Source of the DNA: Candidatus Gastranaerophilales bacterium
Lineage (GTDB): Bacteria; Cyanobacteriota; Vampirovibrionia; Gastranaerophilales; Gastranaerophilaceae
Assembly: GCA_910588555.1 (NCBI GenBank)
Contig: CAJUPC010000003.1
Span: 1 to 64,000 of the forward strand
Reading direction: 5' to 3'
DNA: 64,000 nt
Shown here: positions 27,330 through 36,339 of the stretch, piece after piece
Layout: each line of letters starts with the position of its first letter
How positions within the stretch are numbered: the first letter of the stretch is position 1
Translations under genes and position numbers: made by a program
Notes under the pieces: generated by a model
Databases searched by the model: none
What the model saw: the letters and a program-made list of their open reading frames with translations, nothing else
Told to the model about the DNA's origin: nothing

Positions 27330-28631
27330 ATGGCAAAACATGATGATAATAGATTAAAATGTTCATTTTGCGGTAAATCGCAGGATCAGGTAAAAAAATT
27401 GATTGCGGGTCCTGAGGTTTATATTTGCGATGAATGTGTTGATCTTTGTAATCAAATATTAGATGAAGAATTCTTTGAAAATAAAGAAAAAGAAGGTGTA
27501 GAAAGCGAAGAATTTACAGAAGAAAAAGCTATTCCGAAACCTCATGAAATCAAGGCTTATCTTGATGAATATATCGTAGGTCAGGATGACGCGAAAAAAG
27601 TTCTTTCTGTAGCTGTATACAACCACTACAAACGCTTGAAACACAACAAAACTGCTGATTTGAAAAATACAGTAGAAATTCAAAAATCAAACATTTTGCT
27701 TGTCGGACCGACAGGTTCCGGTAAAACCCTGCTTGCTCAAACTCTTGCCAAAATGCTTGACGTACCGTTTGCTGTTGCAGATGCGACAACTTTGACAGAA
27801 GCAGGTTATGTTGGTGACGACGTTGAAAATATCTTGTTAAGATTATACCAGAATGCAGGATTTGATGCCTCAAAAGCCGAAAAGGGCATTATTTATATCG
27901 ATGAAATCGACAAAATTTCAAGAAAGTCTGAAAATACTTCTATTACACGTGATGTATCAGGGGAAGGTGTTCAGCAGGCTTTATTGAAATTAATCGAAGG
28001 TACTGTAGCGCATGTTCCACCTCAAGGCGGACGTAAACATCCTCATCAGGAATTTATTGATATTGATACAAGCAATATTCTGTTTATTGTCGGCGGAGCG
28101 TTTGTCGGTTTGGACAAAATTGTTGAACGCAGAGCGGATGAGGGAACTTCTGTAGGTTTTGGTGCAAAAGCTCCTTTGACACAAATAGAAAAAGAAGCCG
28201 CTGCTGCAAGAATGCTTAAAAAGTTGCAGCCAGAAGATTTGTTGAAATTCGGTTTAATCCCGGAATTTATCGGTCGTGTACCTGTTTATGCAGTTCTTGA
28301 CCAGTTAAACGAAAAAACATTGAAAATGATTTTGACAGAACCTAAAAATGCGGTTATTAAACAGTATCAATGCTTGTTGGAAATGGACGGCGTTGATTTG
28401 GAATTTGAACCTGAAGCAGTTGATTTGATTGCACAGGAAGCAATTAAACGTAAAACAGGTGCAAGAGCATTACGTTCTATTGTTGAAGAAATCATGCTTG
28501 ATGTAATGTATGATGTTCCAACCAAATCTGATATGGACAAATTTGTGGTCACCGCAGAAATGGTTAAGAACAGGAAGAATGCCGAAGTAGTTAAACTTCC
28601 TACACAGAAAGATAAAGAAATTACAGCATAA
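27330..28631 (+). CDS. clpX: ClpX AAA+ unfoldase
   Basis: ATP-driven unfoldase that feeds substrates to ClpP. The 433-aa protein has the four-cysteine zinc-binding domain (CSFCGKS near 11-17, CDECVDLC near 34-41), Walker A GPTGSGKT near 126-133, GYVGDDVEN (pore/processing region) near 161, Walker B IYIDEID near 188, the RKHPHQEF segment near 236 and the sensor-2 GARALRS near 378. It is complete. A short inverted repeat GCGAAATTCGC sits just ahead of the AAAAGG ribosome site. Confidence 0.97.
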   Translation: MAKHDDNRLKCSFCGKSQDQVKKLIAGPEVYICDECVDLCNQILDEEFFENKEKEGVESEEFTEEKAIPKPHEIKAYLDEYIVGQDDAKKVLSVAVYNHYKRLKHNKTADLKNTVEIQKSNILLVGPTGSGKTLLAQTLAKMLDVPFAVADATTLTEAGYVGDDVENILLRLYQNAGFDASKAEKGIIYIDEIDKISRKSENTSITRDVSGEGVQQALLKLIEGTVAHVPPQGGRKHPHQEFIDIDTSNILFIVGGAFVGLDKIVERRADEGTSVGFGAKAPLTQIEKEAAAARMLKKLQPEDLLKFGLIPEFIGRVPVYAVLDQLNEKTLKMILTEPKNAVIKQYQCLLEMDGVDLEFEPEAVDLIAQEAIKRKTGARALRSIVEEIMLDVMYDVPTKSDMDKFVVTAEMVKNRKNAEVVKLPTQKDKEITA

Positions 28632-28660
28632 AAAGAGTCCATTCGGACTCTTTTTTTTTG
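28631..28660 (+). terminator. Intrinsic terminator after clpX
   Basis: Stem AAAGAGTCC/GGACTCTTT with loop ATTC, followed by T9. Strong terminator of the clp operon. Confidence 0.88.
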
Positions 28661-28691
28661 CAATTTCTTATATTATAATTAAGTAATAATT

Positions 28692-29180
28692 ATGAGAAAA
28701 TTTTTACTTACATTATTAATTTTGTTATTAGGTTTTGGAGTTCAGGGTGAAACTTTGCATGTCGGAATTTCGGCTGACTCAGTTCCAAATAATTTTTACG
28801 GAAGCTGGCGTGTTGTAGGTAAGGTTGATAAGCAATCAGGTACCATGAATTTTCGACCTCAAAGTGTAGATTTTTGGAACTTATCACGAAGAGGTGACGT
28901 CATAAATTTAAACAACCCGTTTACAGGAGCGAGTGCTTCTGTTAAACTGGATTATGTTGAGGGAAATATTATCAGATTTACCAAAACAGGAGAGTACGAC
29001 TATAACAAAAAATTAACGGATACAGTTGATTTAAAGCTTACGGGAGATACTTTCACAGGTGTAAATTACATAACTCTGGAAACTTTTTCGGCTATAGATA
29101 ACTCTTTAATAAAAAAAGATACGGCAATATATTTATTAAAAGGCGAAAAAATTTCAGGTTTAAGTATAACAGGGAAATGA
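28692..29180 (+). CDS. Exported hypothetical protein, 162 aa
   Basis: I do not recognise the family. The N-terminus is a clear Sec signal peptide (MRKFLLTLLILLLGFGVQGE, cleavage near G19/E20). The mature part is about 140 residues with alternating polar and hydrophobic strands and aromatic residues (FYGSWRVVGKV, FWNLSRRGDVINL, IIRFTKTGEYDYN), suggesting a small beta-rich periplasmic or surface protein, perhaps lipocalin-like. There are no cysteines, so it is not a lipoprotein. It is 6 nt upstream of trxB and probably co-transcribed; no functional link is evident. Confidence 0.7.
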   Translation: MRKFLLTLLILLLGFGVQGETLHVGISADSVPNNFYGSWRVVGKVDKQSGTMNFRPQSVDFWNLSRRGDVINLNNPFTGASASVKLDYVEGNIIRFTKTGEYDYNKKLTDTVDLKLTGDTFTGVNYITLETFSAIDNSLIKKDTAIYLLKGEKISGLSITGK

Positions 29181-29186
29181 GGATAA

Positions 29187-30125
29187 ATGGAACAATTAAA
29201 TTTTGATACAGTTATTTTGGGCGGCGGGCCTGCAGGATTATCATCAGCTATATATGCGTCAAGAGGAGCAGTTTCTACAGCAATTGTGGATTTAAATATG
29301 TTAGGCGGACAGCCTTCAAATTATTTAGAATTAGAAAATTATCCCGGATTTCCGATTGTCGGCGGATATGATTTAATGGAAAAGTTTGAAGAGCATGCTG
29401 ATAAGTTCGGGGTTAAAAAGTTCCCAATGCAGGAAATTCAAAGCATTGATTTAAAATCAAAAACAATTTTGACTAAAGAATGTGAATTTAAGGCAAAAAC
29501 AATTATTATTGCTACAGGAGCTCAGCCTATGAAATTGGGTGTTGCAGGAGAAAAAGAATTTGTCGGACGCGGTGTAAGTTACTGTGCAGTCTGCGACGGA
29601 GCATTTTATCGAAATAAAGTTGTAGCAGTTGTCGGCGGAGGCAACGCAGCTGTTGAAGAAGCAATGTATTTAACAAAATTTGCTGATAAGGTTTATATAA
29701 TTCACAGACGTGACGAATTAAGAGCAGATAAAATTGTTCAAGAACGTGCGTTTAAAAATGAAAAAATAGAATTTATTTGGAATTCCGTTGTTAAAGAAAT
29801 TAAGGGAGAAAATCTTGTAACAAATGCAGTTTTGGAAAATGTTAAGACTAAAGAAGTAGTGAATTTAGAAGTGAACGGAGTTTTCCCTTATATTGGTATG
29901 ACACCTAATGTTGAAAATATTTCTGGACAATTGGAACAGGATTCAAGAGGTTTTGTAATAACCGATGAAACAATGCAGACTTCTGTTGAGGGGGTATTTG
30001 CTGTTGGTGACGTGAGAAATACTCCGTTAAGGCAGGTTATTACTGCAGCCGCAGACGGTGCAGTTGGTGCTGTTTATGCTGTAAAATATTTGGAAACAAT
30101 AAAAGAAACTGCACCATTGGTTTAA
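29187..30125 (+). CDS. trxB: Thioredoxin reductase
   Basis: FAD/NADPH enzyme that reduces thioredoxin. The 312-aa protein has the N-terminal FAD motif GGGPAGLSSAIYA near residues 12-24, the redox-active CAVC near 132-135 in the NADPH domain, GGGNAAVEEA near 151-160 (NADPH binding) and the C-terminal FAD motif GVFAVGDVRN near 269-278. Length and order are those of low-molecular-weight bacterial TrxB. It follows the exported hypothetical gene by 6 nt and is ended by a strong bidirectional terminator. Confidence 0.95.
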   Translation: MEQLNFDTVILGGGPAGLSSAIYASRGAVSTAIVDLNMLGGQPSNYLELENYPGFPIVGGYDLMEKFEEHADKFGVKKFPMQEIQSIDLKSKTILTKECEFKAKTIIIATGAQPMKLGVAGEKEFVGRGVSYCAVCDGAFYRNKVVAVVGGGNAAVEEAMYLTKFADKVYIIHRRDELRADKIVQERAFKNEKIEFIWNSVVKEIKGENLVTNAVLENVKTKEVVNLEVNGVFPYIGMTPNVENISGQLEQDSRGFVITDETMQTSVEGVFAVGDVRNTPLRQVITAAADGAVGAVYAVKYLETIKETAPLV

Positions 30126-30202
30126 AAATATTTGAATGCCGTTGCTTTTCCCACCCTGCAAAACTGTTTATGGTTTGATTGACGCGGCAGTAAAAGATAA
30201 TT

Positions 30203-30232
30203 AAAAAAGCTCCCGAGCGGGAGCTTTTTTAC
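30203..30232. terminator. Bidirectional intrinsic terminator
   Basis: Stem AAAAAGCTCCCG/CGGGAGCTTTTT around 30204-30230, between convergent trxB and pilin locus D. Confidence 0.9.
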
Positions 30233-30236
30233 TGCT

Positions 30237-30955
30237 TTAAAATTTAATCGGATAATCTTTTTTGAATTCAAAGTTATCAAACAATACGAGTAACGCTGCA
30301 CAATTAGATTTATTCTTACATATATTTAATGCTGTTTCTCTGTCAGTTGCGTCAATCATTGAGTAAGGCCCAAAAGCTTTGTTTACTCCTAAAAAGCTAT
30401 TTTGGATTGAGGCTTTTTCGCAAAAGTGAAAATGATAAATATCTTTTCCCGAAACATTTGGTTTTTTATCGCCGTTAGTATCATAAGCAAAACTCATACA
30501 TCCGCCGTTCCAGGCCAGAATTGTAGAGCCGTCTGCCAAATAAATTTTTGCTTTTCCGATATCAGAACCGTTTTCTATTCTTAATGTTTTTATGTATGGT
30601 GCAAAGTATTTGTTCCAAAATCTCGACATTTCATCAAAGTTTTTAACTTTTGATTCTTCATCGTCTTCACCTTTCAAATTGTCTGAACGACTCCAGTCTG
30701 TAAGTGTCCCGTTATCAATTTGAGAAAGCTGTATAGCTTGATTAAACATTGAATAAAACTTTTTTAATCTAGCGGACACTTCTTGTTTTCGATAATTCGC
30801 AATTAAACTGGGCATAGTTAATGCAGCAACCACACCAATTATACCGAGTGTAATTAAAACTTCAGCAAGAGTAAAACCAAAAGAAGCCCTAAAAATACCT
30901 AAGCCAAGAGCTTCGGGGGGGGGGCAATCACAGCACTATGCTTAAATCTTGACAT
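30237..30955 (-). CDS. Pilin-like protein (locus D), frame broken at poly-C
   Basis: The ATG at 30955 (GGAGG upstream) reads MSRFKHSAVIAPPPKLLA and stops at codon 19 with C10. With 8 or 11 C it runs on through EALGLGIFRASFG into FTLAEVLITLGIIGVVAALTMP, giving 239 aa. The first 14 residues are identical to locus A. The mature part has KKFYSMFNQAIQLS, the acidic loop DTNGDKKPNVSGKD, two cysteines near the end (NICKNKSNC) and the terminal FEFKKDYPIKF. The 597-nt open part alone would start inside the transmembrane helix and could not be exported normally. Confidence 0.82.
30913..30934. repeat. Poly-G tract with conserved flanks, locus D
   Basis: G10 at 30915-30924 on the + strand in the core TC-G10-CAATCACAGC. 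The gene is on the minus strand and reads C10. The left flank GAGCT matches locus C. Confidence 0.9.
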
Positions 30956-30962
30956 ATAAATA

Positions 30963-31012
30963 CCTCCGTCTTTCTATTAACTCATTATTTACGATTTTTT
31001 GTTTTTTGTCAA
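30963..31012 (-). promoter_or_regulatory. Promoter and ribosome site of pilin locus D
   Basis: Minus-strand -35 TTGACA (31012-31007), 17-nt spacer, -10 AATAAT (30989-30984), and GGAGG (30967-30963). Further upstream, TTGGTCA and a second TGTCAAG are also shared with locus A. Confidence 0.75.
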
Positions 31013-31105
31013 GTGTGTCGATAATGAAAACTTTTTAAAGATATTGGTCAATGGTTTTTGTCAAGTCTTTCTTTTTGTAGTAAAATCGTTTTGTAAAGGA
31101 TTTTT

Positions 31106-31849
31106 ATGCCGCATTTTTTTATTAATTCAAAAGACGTAAATCAAGACAGGATAACTATTTGCGATAAAGAAAATTTTAATCATATCGCAAAGTCTTTGCG
31201 AGTAAAAAAAGGTGAAAAACTTCTTTTAATTGACGAAAATCAAATTCAATACGAAACTGTTGTTGAAGAAATTTCAAACAAGGAGATAACAGTTTATGTT
31301 GAAAATAGTTATAAGTCTAGTAGAAGCTTACCTTTTAGATTATATCTTGCACAAAGTCCACTCAGGAGTGATTCTCAAAGCGTCATCATTGAAAAATCGA
31401 CCGAACTCGGGGCAGACGGGGTATTTCCTGTTATTAGCGACAATTGCGCTCTTAATAAAAATGTTGTCGAAAGGAAAATTTCAAAATGGCAAAGGGTTAT
31501 GTATGAAGCTTCTAAACAATGTGAAAGGGCTTATGTCCCCGAATGTTTTGAAATGACGGATTTGCAAACTATAATCAAGAAAAAAGATTGCAAAATAATT
31601 GCTTTTTGCGAAAAGTTTACCGATATGTCTTTGCATGATCATTGCAAACAAAATCCTATTCAAAAAGATGACAAAGTTATTGCAATAATAGGACCCGAGG
31701 GCGGGTTTTCAAAACGTGAATTTGATTTGTTTAAAGAAAACAGTATACCTATGCTTACACTCGGAAATTTGATTTTGAAAGCTGAAACGGCAGTTATCGT
31801 TGCGTTAGGAAACATTATTTATGAATTCGAAAATTATAGAAAAGATTAA
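31106..31849 (+). CDS. rsmE: 16S rRNA m3U1498 methyltransferase
   Basis: SPOUT-class methyltransferase that methylates N3 of U1498 in 16S rRNA. The 247-aa protein begins with an N-terminal PUA-like part (HIAKSLRVKKGEKL near 27-40) and has the SAM-binding knot IGPEGGFSKREFDLF near residues 197-211 and LILKAETAVIVALGNI near 224-239. It overlaps cca by 29 nt. Length and knot residues are typical. Confidence 0.93.
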   Translation: MPHFFINSKDVNQDRITICDKENFNHIAKSLRVKKGEKLLLIDENQIQYETVVEEISNKEITVYVENSYKSSRSLPFRLYLAQSPLRSDSQSVIIEKSTELGADGVFPVISDNCALNKNVVERKISKWQRVMYEASKQCERAYVPECFEMTDLQTIIKKKDCKIIAFCEKFTDMSLHDHCKQNPIQKDDKVIAIIGPEGGFSKREFDLFKENSIPMLTLGNLILKAETAVIVALGNIIYEFENYRKD

Positions 31850-33221
31850 ATCTGATAATATTTTGAACAAAATTGCTGAAAATTTTGACAATGAAATTTA
31901 TCTTGTCGGCGGAACTGTTCGAGATTATTATCTCGGAGTGGAAAGCCATGACAGAGATATTATTGTAATGGATGAAGACGCAAGAGAGTTTGCATTGAAA
32001 TTAAAGGATTTATTTGACGCTTCATTTGTTCCTCTTGATGAAGAAAATCGTATTTATCGCCTTGTCATGCGAGACAAAATTAATTATATTGATGTTACAA
32101 ACCCTGCCGGCGGAACGATTGAAAAAGATTTAATGCGTCGCGATTTGACGATTAATGCAATTGCAGTGAATATTCGAACAGGTGAGATTATTGATATTTC
32201 AGGCGGAGTTACTGATATTAAGAACGGGTGTATAAATTATGTTAATGAAGAAAATTTTGTTGATGACCCTTTAAGACTTTTAAGAGTTTACAGATTTCAG
32301 GCTTTGTACGGGTTTGATTTGGCTGTTGAAACAATCAGTGCAATTTGTAAATATGTTGATTTAATCAGAAAACCTGCAGTTGAGCGTGTAAACTATGAAA
32401 TTTTAAAACTTTTCAGCGGAAAATATGCACATATTGCACTTGAAAATATGAATAAAACAGGGCTTTTGGATGAAATTTTTTCGTTTGTAAAAGATTTGAA
32501 AAAAGTTCCGCCAAATTCTCATCATCATTTGGATTTGTTTCATCATTGTCTTGAAACAGTTAAGCAAATTCAGTTGCTTTATGAAAAAGCCGAGGATGAG
32601 GTTAAAGGACATCTTGAAAATGTAGATTTTGGAGGCTTTTCAAGGCTTGCGCATTTGAAACTTGCAGGGTTTATGCATGATATTGGAAAGTTTTCGACAT
32701 GGACAATTGAAGAGGGCGGAAGGCACCGTTTTATAAAACATGATGATGTCGGTTCAAAAATGTCTGTAAAAATTTTGAAAGATATGCATTTTTCAAATAA
32801 GCAAATTGATTATTTATCAGAAATGATAAAGTGTCATATTTATCCGTCGCAGGTTATGTGTGCACCGCAAATTACTGATAAAGTTTTGATGAGATTTGTA
32901 AGAAAACTGGATAAAAATTCAATTGATAATATAATTCTTGCACAGGCTGACAGACTTTCTGCCCGCGGTCCTGAAATTACGGATGAAATTGTCGAAAAAA
33001 ATATTAATTCCTTAAATACTCTTTTGAAATTTTATCTTGAAGCGCGTGAAACATTAAAACCGTTACCAAAACTTTTGACTGGTAACGATGTTATGAAAAT
33101 TTTGCAGATAAAACCTTCACCGAAGCTTGGCGAAATCATGGAAAATCTTCATGAAGCACAGCTTTCGGGTGATGTTTTAACAAAAGAACAGGCTGTGGAA
33201 TTTATTAAAGCTTTTCAATGA
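31821..33221 (+). CDS. cca: CCA tRNA nucleotidyltransferase / poly(A) polymerase family with HD domain
   Basis: Class II nucleotidyltransferase that most likely adds CCA to tRNA 3' ends. The 466-aa protein has the catalytic motif LVGGTVRDYYLG near residues 28-39 with the metal Asp pair in HDRD near 43-46, RRDLTINAIA near 107-116, and the DDPLRLLRVYRFQ motif near 152-164. A C-terminal HD domain follows (FMHDIGKFST near 288-297), as in multifunctional Cca proteins, where it gives phosphohydrolase activity. It starts inside the end of rsmE, so the two are coupled. An A-adding enzyme cannot be ruled out by sequence. Confidence 0.88.
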   Translation: MNSKIIEKIKSDNILNKIAENFDNEIYLVGGTVRDYYLGVESHDRDIIVMDEDAREFALKLKDLFDASFVPLDEENRIYRLVMRDKINYIDVTNPAGGTIEKDLMRRDLTINAIAVNIRTGEIIDISGGVTDIKNGCINYVNEENFVDDPLRLLRVYRFQALYGFDLAVETISAICKYVDLIRKPAVERVNYEILKLFSGKYAHIALENMNKTGLLDEIFSFVKDLKKVPPNSHHHLDLFHHCLETVKQIQLLYEKAEDEVKGHLENVDFGGFSRLAHLKLAGFMHDIGKFSTWTIEEGGRHRFIKHDDVGSKMSVKILKDMHFSNKQIDYLSEMIKCHIYPSQVMCAPQITDKVLMRFVRKLDKNSIDNIILAQADRLSARGPEITDEIVEKNINSLNTLLKFYLEARETLKPLPKLLTGNDVMKILQIKPSPKLGEIMENLHEAQLSGDVLTKEQAVEFIKAFQ

Positions 33222-33714
33222 TTTTATTGACCTGTCTTATAAGATTTTCATAATCTCCGTTGTTGTCGATTACGTAATCCCAATCATTGATATGGTCAAG
33301 TCCCACTTCTGTTATATCTGTTTCACCAATAAGTTCGCCTCTCGAAGCTCTTGTTTCTCTTGAAGCTTCAACTCTTATTGAAATTGCTCCTGCGTTTTTG
33401 AAAACTTCGTATTCATGAGGAACCCGAACATCGGTTACAATTATGTTTCCGTCTTGTTCGATAATTTTATTAAGCCAATAGTCAGGACTTTGTGCACGTC
33501 CCCAATTGCCCAAATTTATTAAATCCTGGCGGTACAACGGCTTATTTTTTTCGATTTCTTCGTATGTAAGTCCTTTTTCTTTGCCGTATGTAATTTTGAT
33601 TATATCGCCCATTGCACAGCGTTTAAAATCAGACATTTCTGCAAGCATAATTTTTGCCGCAGTGTCTTTGCCTGAATATTGTTTTCCTGAAAATATAATA
33701 ATTTTGTCTGCCAT
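33205..33714 (-). CDS. Small P-loop kinase-like protein
   Basis: A 169-aa P-loop protein resembling nucleoside-monophosphate or phosphomevalonate/dephospho-CoA kinases. Walker A is FSGKQYSGKDTAAK at residues 8-21, with a LID-like basic segment RETRASRGE near 119-127 and a Walker-B-like IIVTDVRVPHE near 90-100. The DVRxPxE phrase also occurs in deoxynucleotide kinases of phage and in some GHMP-unrelated kinases, so the substrate is not assignable. It overlaps cca tail to tail by 17 nt. No neighbouring gene indicates its pathway. Confidence 0.65.
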   Translation of the reverse strand: MADKIIIFSGKQYSGKDTAAKIMLAEMSDFKRCAMGDIIKITYGKEKGLTYEEIEKNKPLYRQDLINLGNWGRAQSPDYWLNKIIEQDGNIIVTDVRVPHEYEVFKNAGAISIRVEASRETRASRGELIGETDITEVGLDHINDWDYVIDNNGDYENLIRQVNKIIEKL

Positions 33715-33856
33715 AAATTTATTTTAGCATAAAATATCATATATTGTTTATGTTAAAAATTTTAATATAAAATTTGCTTTTTTGCTATGTTCGTCGTAGT
33801 ATAGACAAGCACGTATTTGTGCTTAAGTGTAGTTAGTACAATAATTGGAATATGTT

Positions 33857-34729
33857 ATGGCTTTAAACTTTCAAGAACTGGTTTTTAATTTACAAAAATT
33901 TTGGTCGGATTACGGCTGTATAATTCAACAGCCTTATGATATAGAAAAAGGTGCGTCAACAATGAACCCTGCAACTTTTTTGCGTTCATTGGGACCTGAA
34001 CCTTGGAATACTGCTATGATTGAACCTTGCAGACGTCCGACAGATGCAAGATATGGTGAAAATCCAAACAGGTTGGGACATTATTATCAGTTTCAGGTTA
34101 TTTTGAAGCCTTCTCCCGACAACGCTCAAGAACTTTATTTAAAAAGTTTGGAAGCTATGGGGATTGATTTAAAAGAACACGACGTAAGATTTGTTGAAGA
34201 TAACTGGGAATCTCCTACACTCGGCGCAGCAGGTGTAGGCTGGGAAGTTTGGCTTGACGGTATGGAAATAACTCAATTTACTTATTTTCAGCAGGTCGGC
34301 GGTGTTGAAGTTAAACCGGTCGCGCTTGAATTGACTTACGGGCTGGAAAGAATTGCTATGTACTTGCAAAATAAAGAGTCTGTTTATGACATTATGTGGA
34401 ATAATACGCTTAAGTACGGCGAAATTTTCTTACAAAATGAAATAGAAATGTCTAAATATAACTTTGAAGTAAGTGATTCAAAAGCTTTATTTACAATGTT
34501 TGATTTGTACCAAAAAGAAGTTGATAATTGTATTAATGCAAAACTTGTTTTGCCCGCTTACGATTACGTTCTAAAATGTTCTCATACATTCAATTTGCTG
34601 GATGCAAGAGGGGTAATCAGTAAGGATGAAAGAATTAATTTCATTAACAGAGTAAGAACAATGGCTTCTGCAGTTGCAAGATTGTATGTAGCGCAGAGAG
34701 AAGAATTAGGTTTCCCTCTTTGCAAATAA
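33857..34729 (+). CDS. glyQ: Glycine-tRNA ligase alpha subunit
   Basis: Catalytic alpha subunit of the bacterial alpha2-beta2 glycyl-tRNA synthetase. The 290-aa protein has the class II features [18 protein letters not shown] at the N-terminus, [20 protein letters not shown] around 61-80, and [14 protein letters not shown] near 157-170. I chose the ATG at 33857, not the in-frame TTG 12 nt upstream. The beta subunit gene glyS is not next to it: an APC permease follows by 17 nt, so glyS must lie outside the window. A small hairpin AAGCAC/GTGCTT precedes the gene. Confidence 0.94.
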   Translation: MALNFQELVFNLQKFWSDYGCIIQQPYDIEKGASTMNPATFLRSLGPEPWNTAMIEPCRRPTDARYGENPNRLGHYYQFQVILKPSPDNAQELYLKSLEAMGIDLKEHDVRFVEDNWESPTLGAAGVGWEVWLDGMEITQFTYFQQVGGVEVKPVALELTYGLERIAMYLQNKESVYDIMWNNTLKYGEIFLQNEIEMSKYNFEVSDSKALFTMFDLYQKEVDNCINAKLVLPAYDYVLKCSHTFNLLDARGVISKDERINFINRVRTMASAVARLYVAQREELGFPLCK

Positions 34730-34746
34730 GAATATAAGGAAGATTA

Positions 34747-36339
34747 ATGGCTGAAAAATTTCACCGTGCGACATTTACTCGCAATTTTTTGAAAACTATT
34801 ACAAGAATTAAAAACCCTGATGAAATGCTGGCTGAAGCAAATTCAGAGGGATTGGAAAAAACTCTCGGAGTTTGGGATTTAATTATTCTCGGTGTCGGAG
34901 CTATTATTGGTTCGGGTATTTTTGCGGTTGTAGGTATTGCGGCTGCAGGAAGCGCTGACGGTTCTAGTTTAGGCGCAGGCCCGGGGTTAATGGTTTCAAT
35001 GATTATTGCGGCTGTTGCGTGTATTTTTTCAGCACTTTGCTATTCTGAATTTGCTACTATGATACCTGTTGCAGGCGGTGCTTATACATATACTTTTGCT
35101 ACTCTCGGCGAGTTTGCTGCTTGGATGGTAGGCTGGGTTTTAATGCTTGAATATGCAATCGGATTTATTGCTGTTGCTTGTGCTTGGTCAAACCATTTTG
35201 TACAATTTATGTCGGGGTTTTCAAATGTATTGCCGGCATGGCTTGCAAACCCTCCTGCATGGCTTGTAAATGACGCTTTTTCGGCAGCTAAAATTGCTTC
35301 TGAAAATCCTGATGTAGTTATTCCCACTTTATTTGGATTACCTATATGTATAAATTTACCAGCAATACTTATGGTGCTATTATCAACTGCAATATTGGTC
35401 AGAGGTACCAAAGATTCTACAAAAATGGCAGGTATAATGGTTTTTGTAAAACTTGCAGTAATTGCACTTTTCGTGCTTGCAGGTGCGTTTTTCGTAAGAC
35501 CTGAAAACTGGACACCTTTTGCTCCAAACGGTTTTGAAGGTATTTTTGCTGGCGCGTTTTTGATATTTTTTGCATATATCGGATTTGACGCTCTTGCAAC
35601 TGCTGCAGAAGAATGTAAAAATCCTCAAAAGGATTTGCCTGTAGGTATTATAGGTTCATTAATCGTTACAACTGTTGTGTATGTTGCAGTTGCACTTGTT
35701 TTGACCGGTATGCAGAATACATCTGGAAGTGTTCCTTTGGCATTTTTGAAAGCTCCTATGGCTTATTGCATGTCATTGCATAAAATGAACTGGGCTGCTG
35801 GCTTAATTTCTGTCGGTTCACTTGCAGGTTTGTCATCTGTATTGCTTGTTTTGCAAATGGCGGCAACAAGAATTCTTTATGCAATGAGTCGTGACCATTT
35901 TATTTCTCAAAGATTTCAAAAATTACATCCTAAATTCAAGACTCCCGCGCTTTTGACATGGACTGTCGGCTTATTGGCGGTTGTCGGAATTTTAACTTTA
36001 AACCTTGATGTAGCGGCAGAACTTTGCAATTACGGAACATTCACATCATTCATAATTGTTTGTGTTGCAGTATTAATATTGAGAAAAACAGACCCTGAAA
36101 GACCAAGACCGTTTAAGGTTCCTTTCTCTCCGTTTATACCTGCAATGGGAATTATCTGCTGCGGCGGATTGATGATTTATAAATCAATGCAGCCTTCGGG
36201 TTCGGCTTTGTTGTTCCCTGTTTGGCTCGGATTTGGCGCAATAATTTATTTATTATACGGTTTTGTTAAAAACAGATTGAACGAAAATAAAATCCACAAC
36301 GAAATAGTAGAACGTAAAAAACTGGAAATGACAAAATAA
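34747..36339 (+). CDS. APC-family cationic-amino-acid-type permease 1
   Basis: Twelve-helix or larger amino acid permease of the APC superfamily (CAT/YfnA-like), importing amino acids across the inner membrane. The 530-aa protein opens its first broken helix with LGVGAIIGSGIFAVVGIAA near residues 47-65, the substrate-binding GSGIF motif of the family, and has YTYTFATLGEFAAWMVGW near 112-129. It follows glyQ by 17 nt and shares one base (TAATG) with the second permease. Substrate is not readable; CAT-type relatives take Lys/Arg or other amino acids. Confidence 0.88.
   Translation: MAEKFHRATFTRNFLKTITRIKNPDEMLAEANSEGLEKTLGVWDLIILGVGAIIGSGIFAVVGIAAAGSADGSSLGAGPGLMVSMIIAAVACIFSALCYSEFATMIPVAGGAYTYTFATLGEFAAWMVGWVLMLEYAIGFIAVACAWSNHFVQFMSGFSNVLPAWLANPPAWLVNDAFSAAKIASENPDVVIPTLFGLPICINLPAILMVLLSTAILVRGTKDSTKMAGIMVFVKLAVIALFVLAGAFFVRPENWTPFAPNGFEGIFAGAFLIFFAYIGFDALATAAEECKNPQKDLPVGIIGSLIVTTVVYVAVALVLTGMQNTSGSVPLAFLKAPMAYCMSLHKMNWAAGLISVGSLAGLSSVLLVLQMAATRILYAMSRDHFISQRFQKLHPKFKTPALLTWTVGLLAVVGILTLNLDVAAELCNYGTFTSFIIVCVAVLILRKTDPERPRPFKVPFSPFIPAMGIICCGGLMIYKSMQPSGSALLFPVWLGFGAIIYLLYGFVKNRLNENKIHNEIVERKKLEMTK

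Noticed and set aside
33730..33856. Possible T-box upstream of glyQ
   Set aside because: The leader is short, with one small hairpin AAGCAC/GTGCTT; no T-box core or antiterminator pattern is visible.
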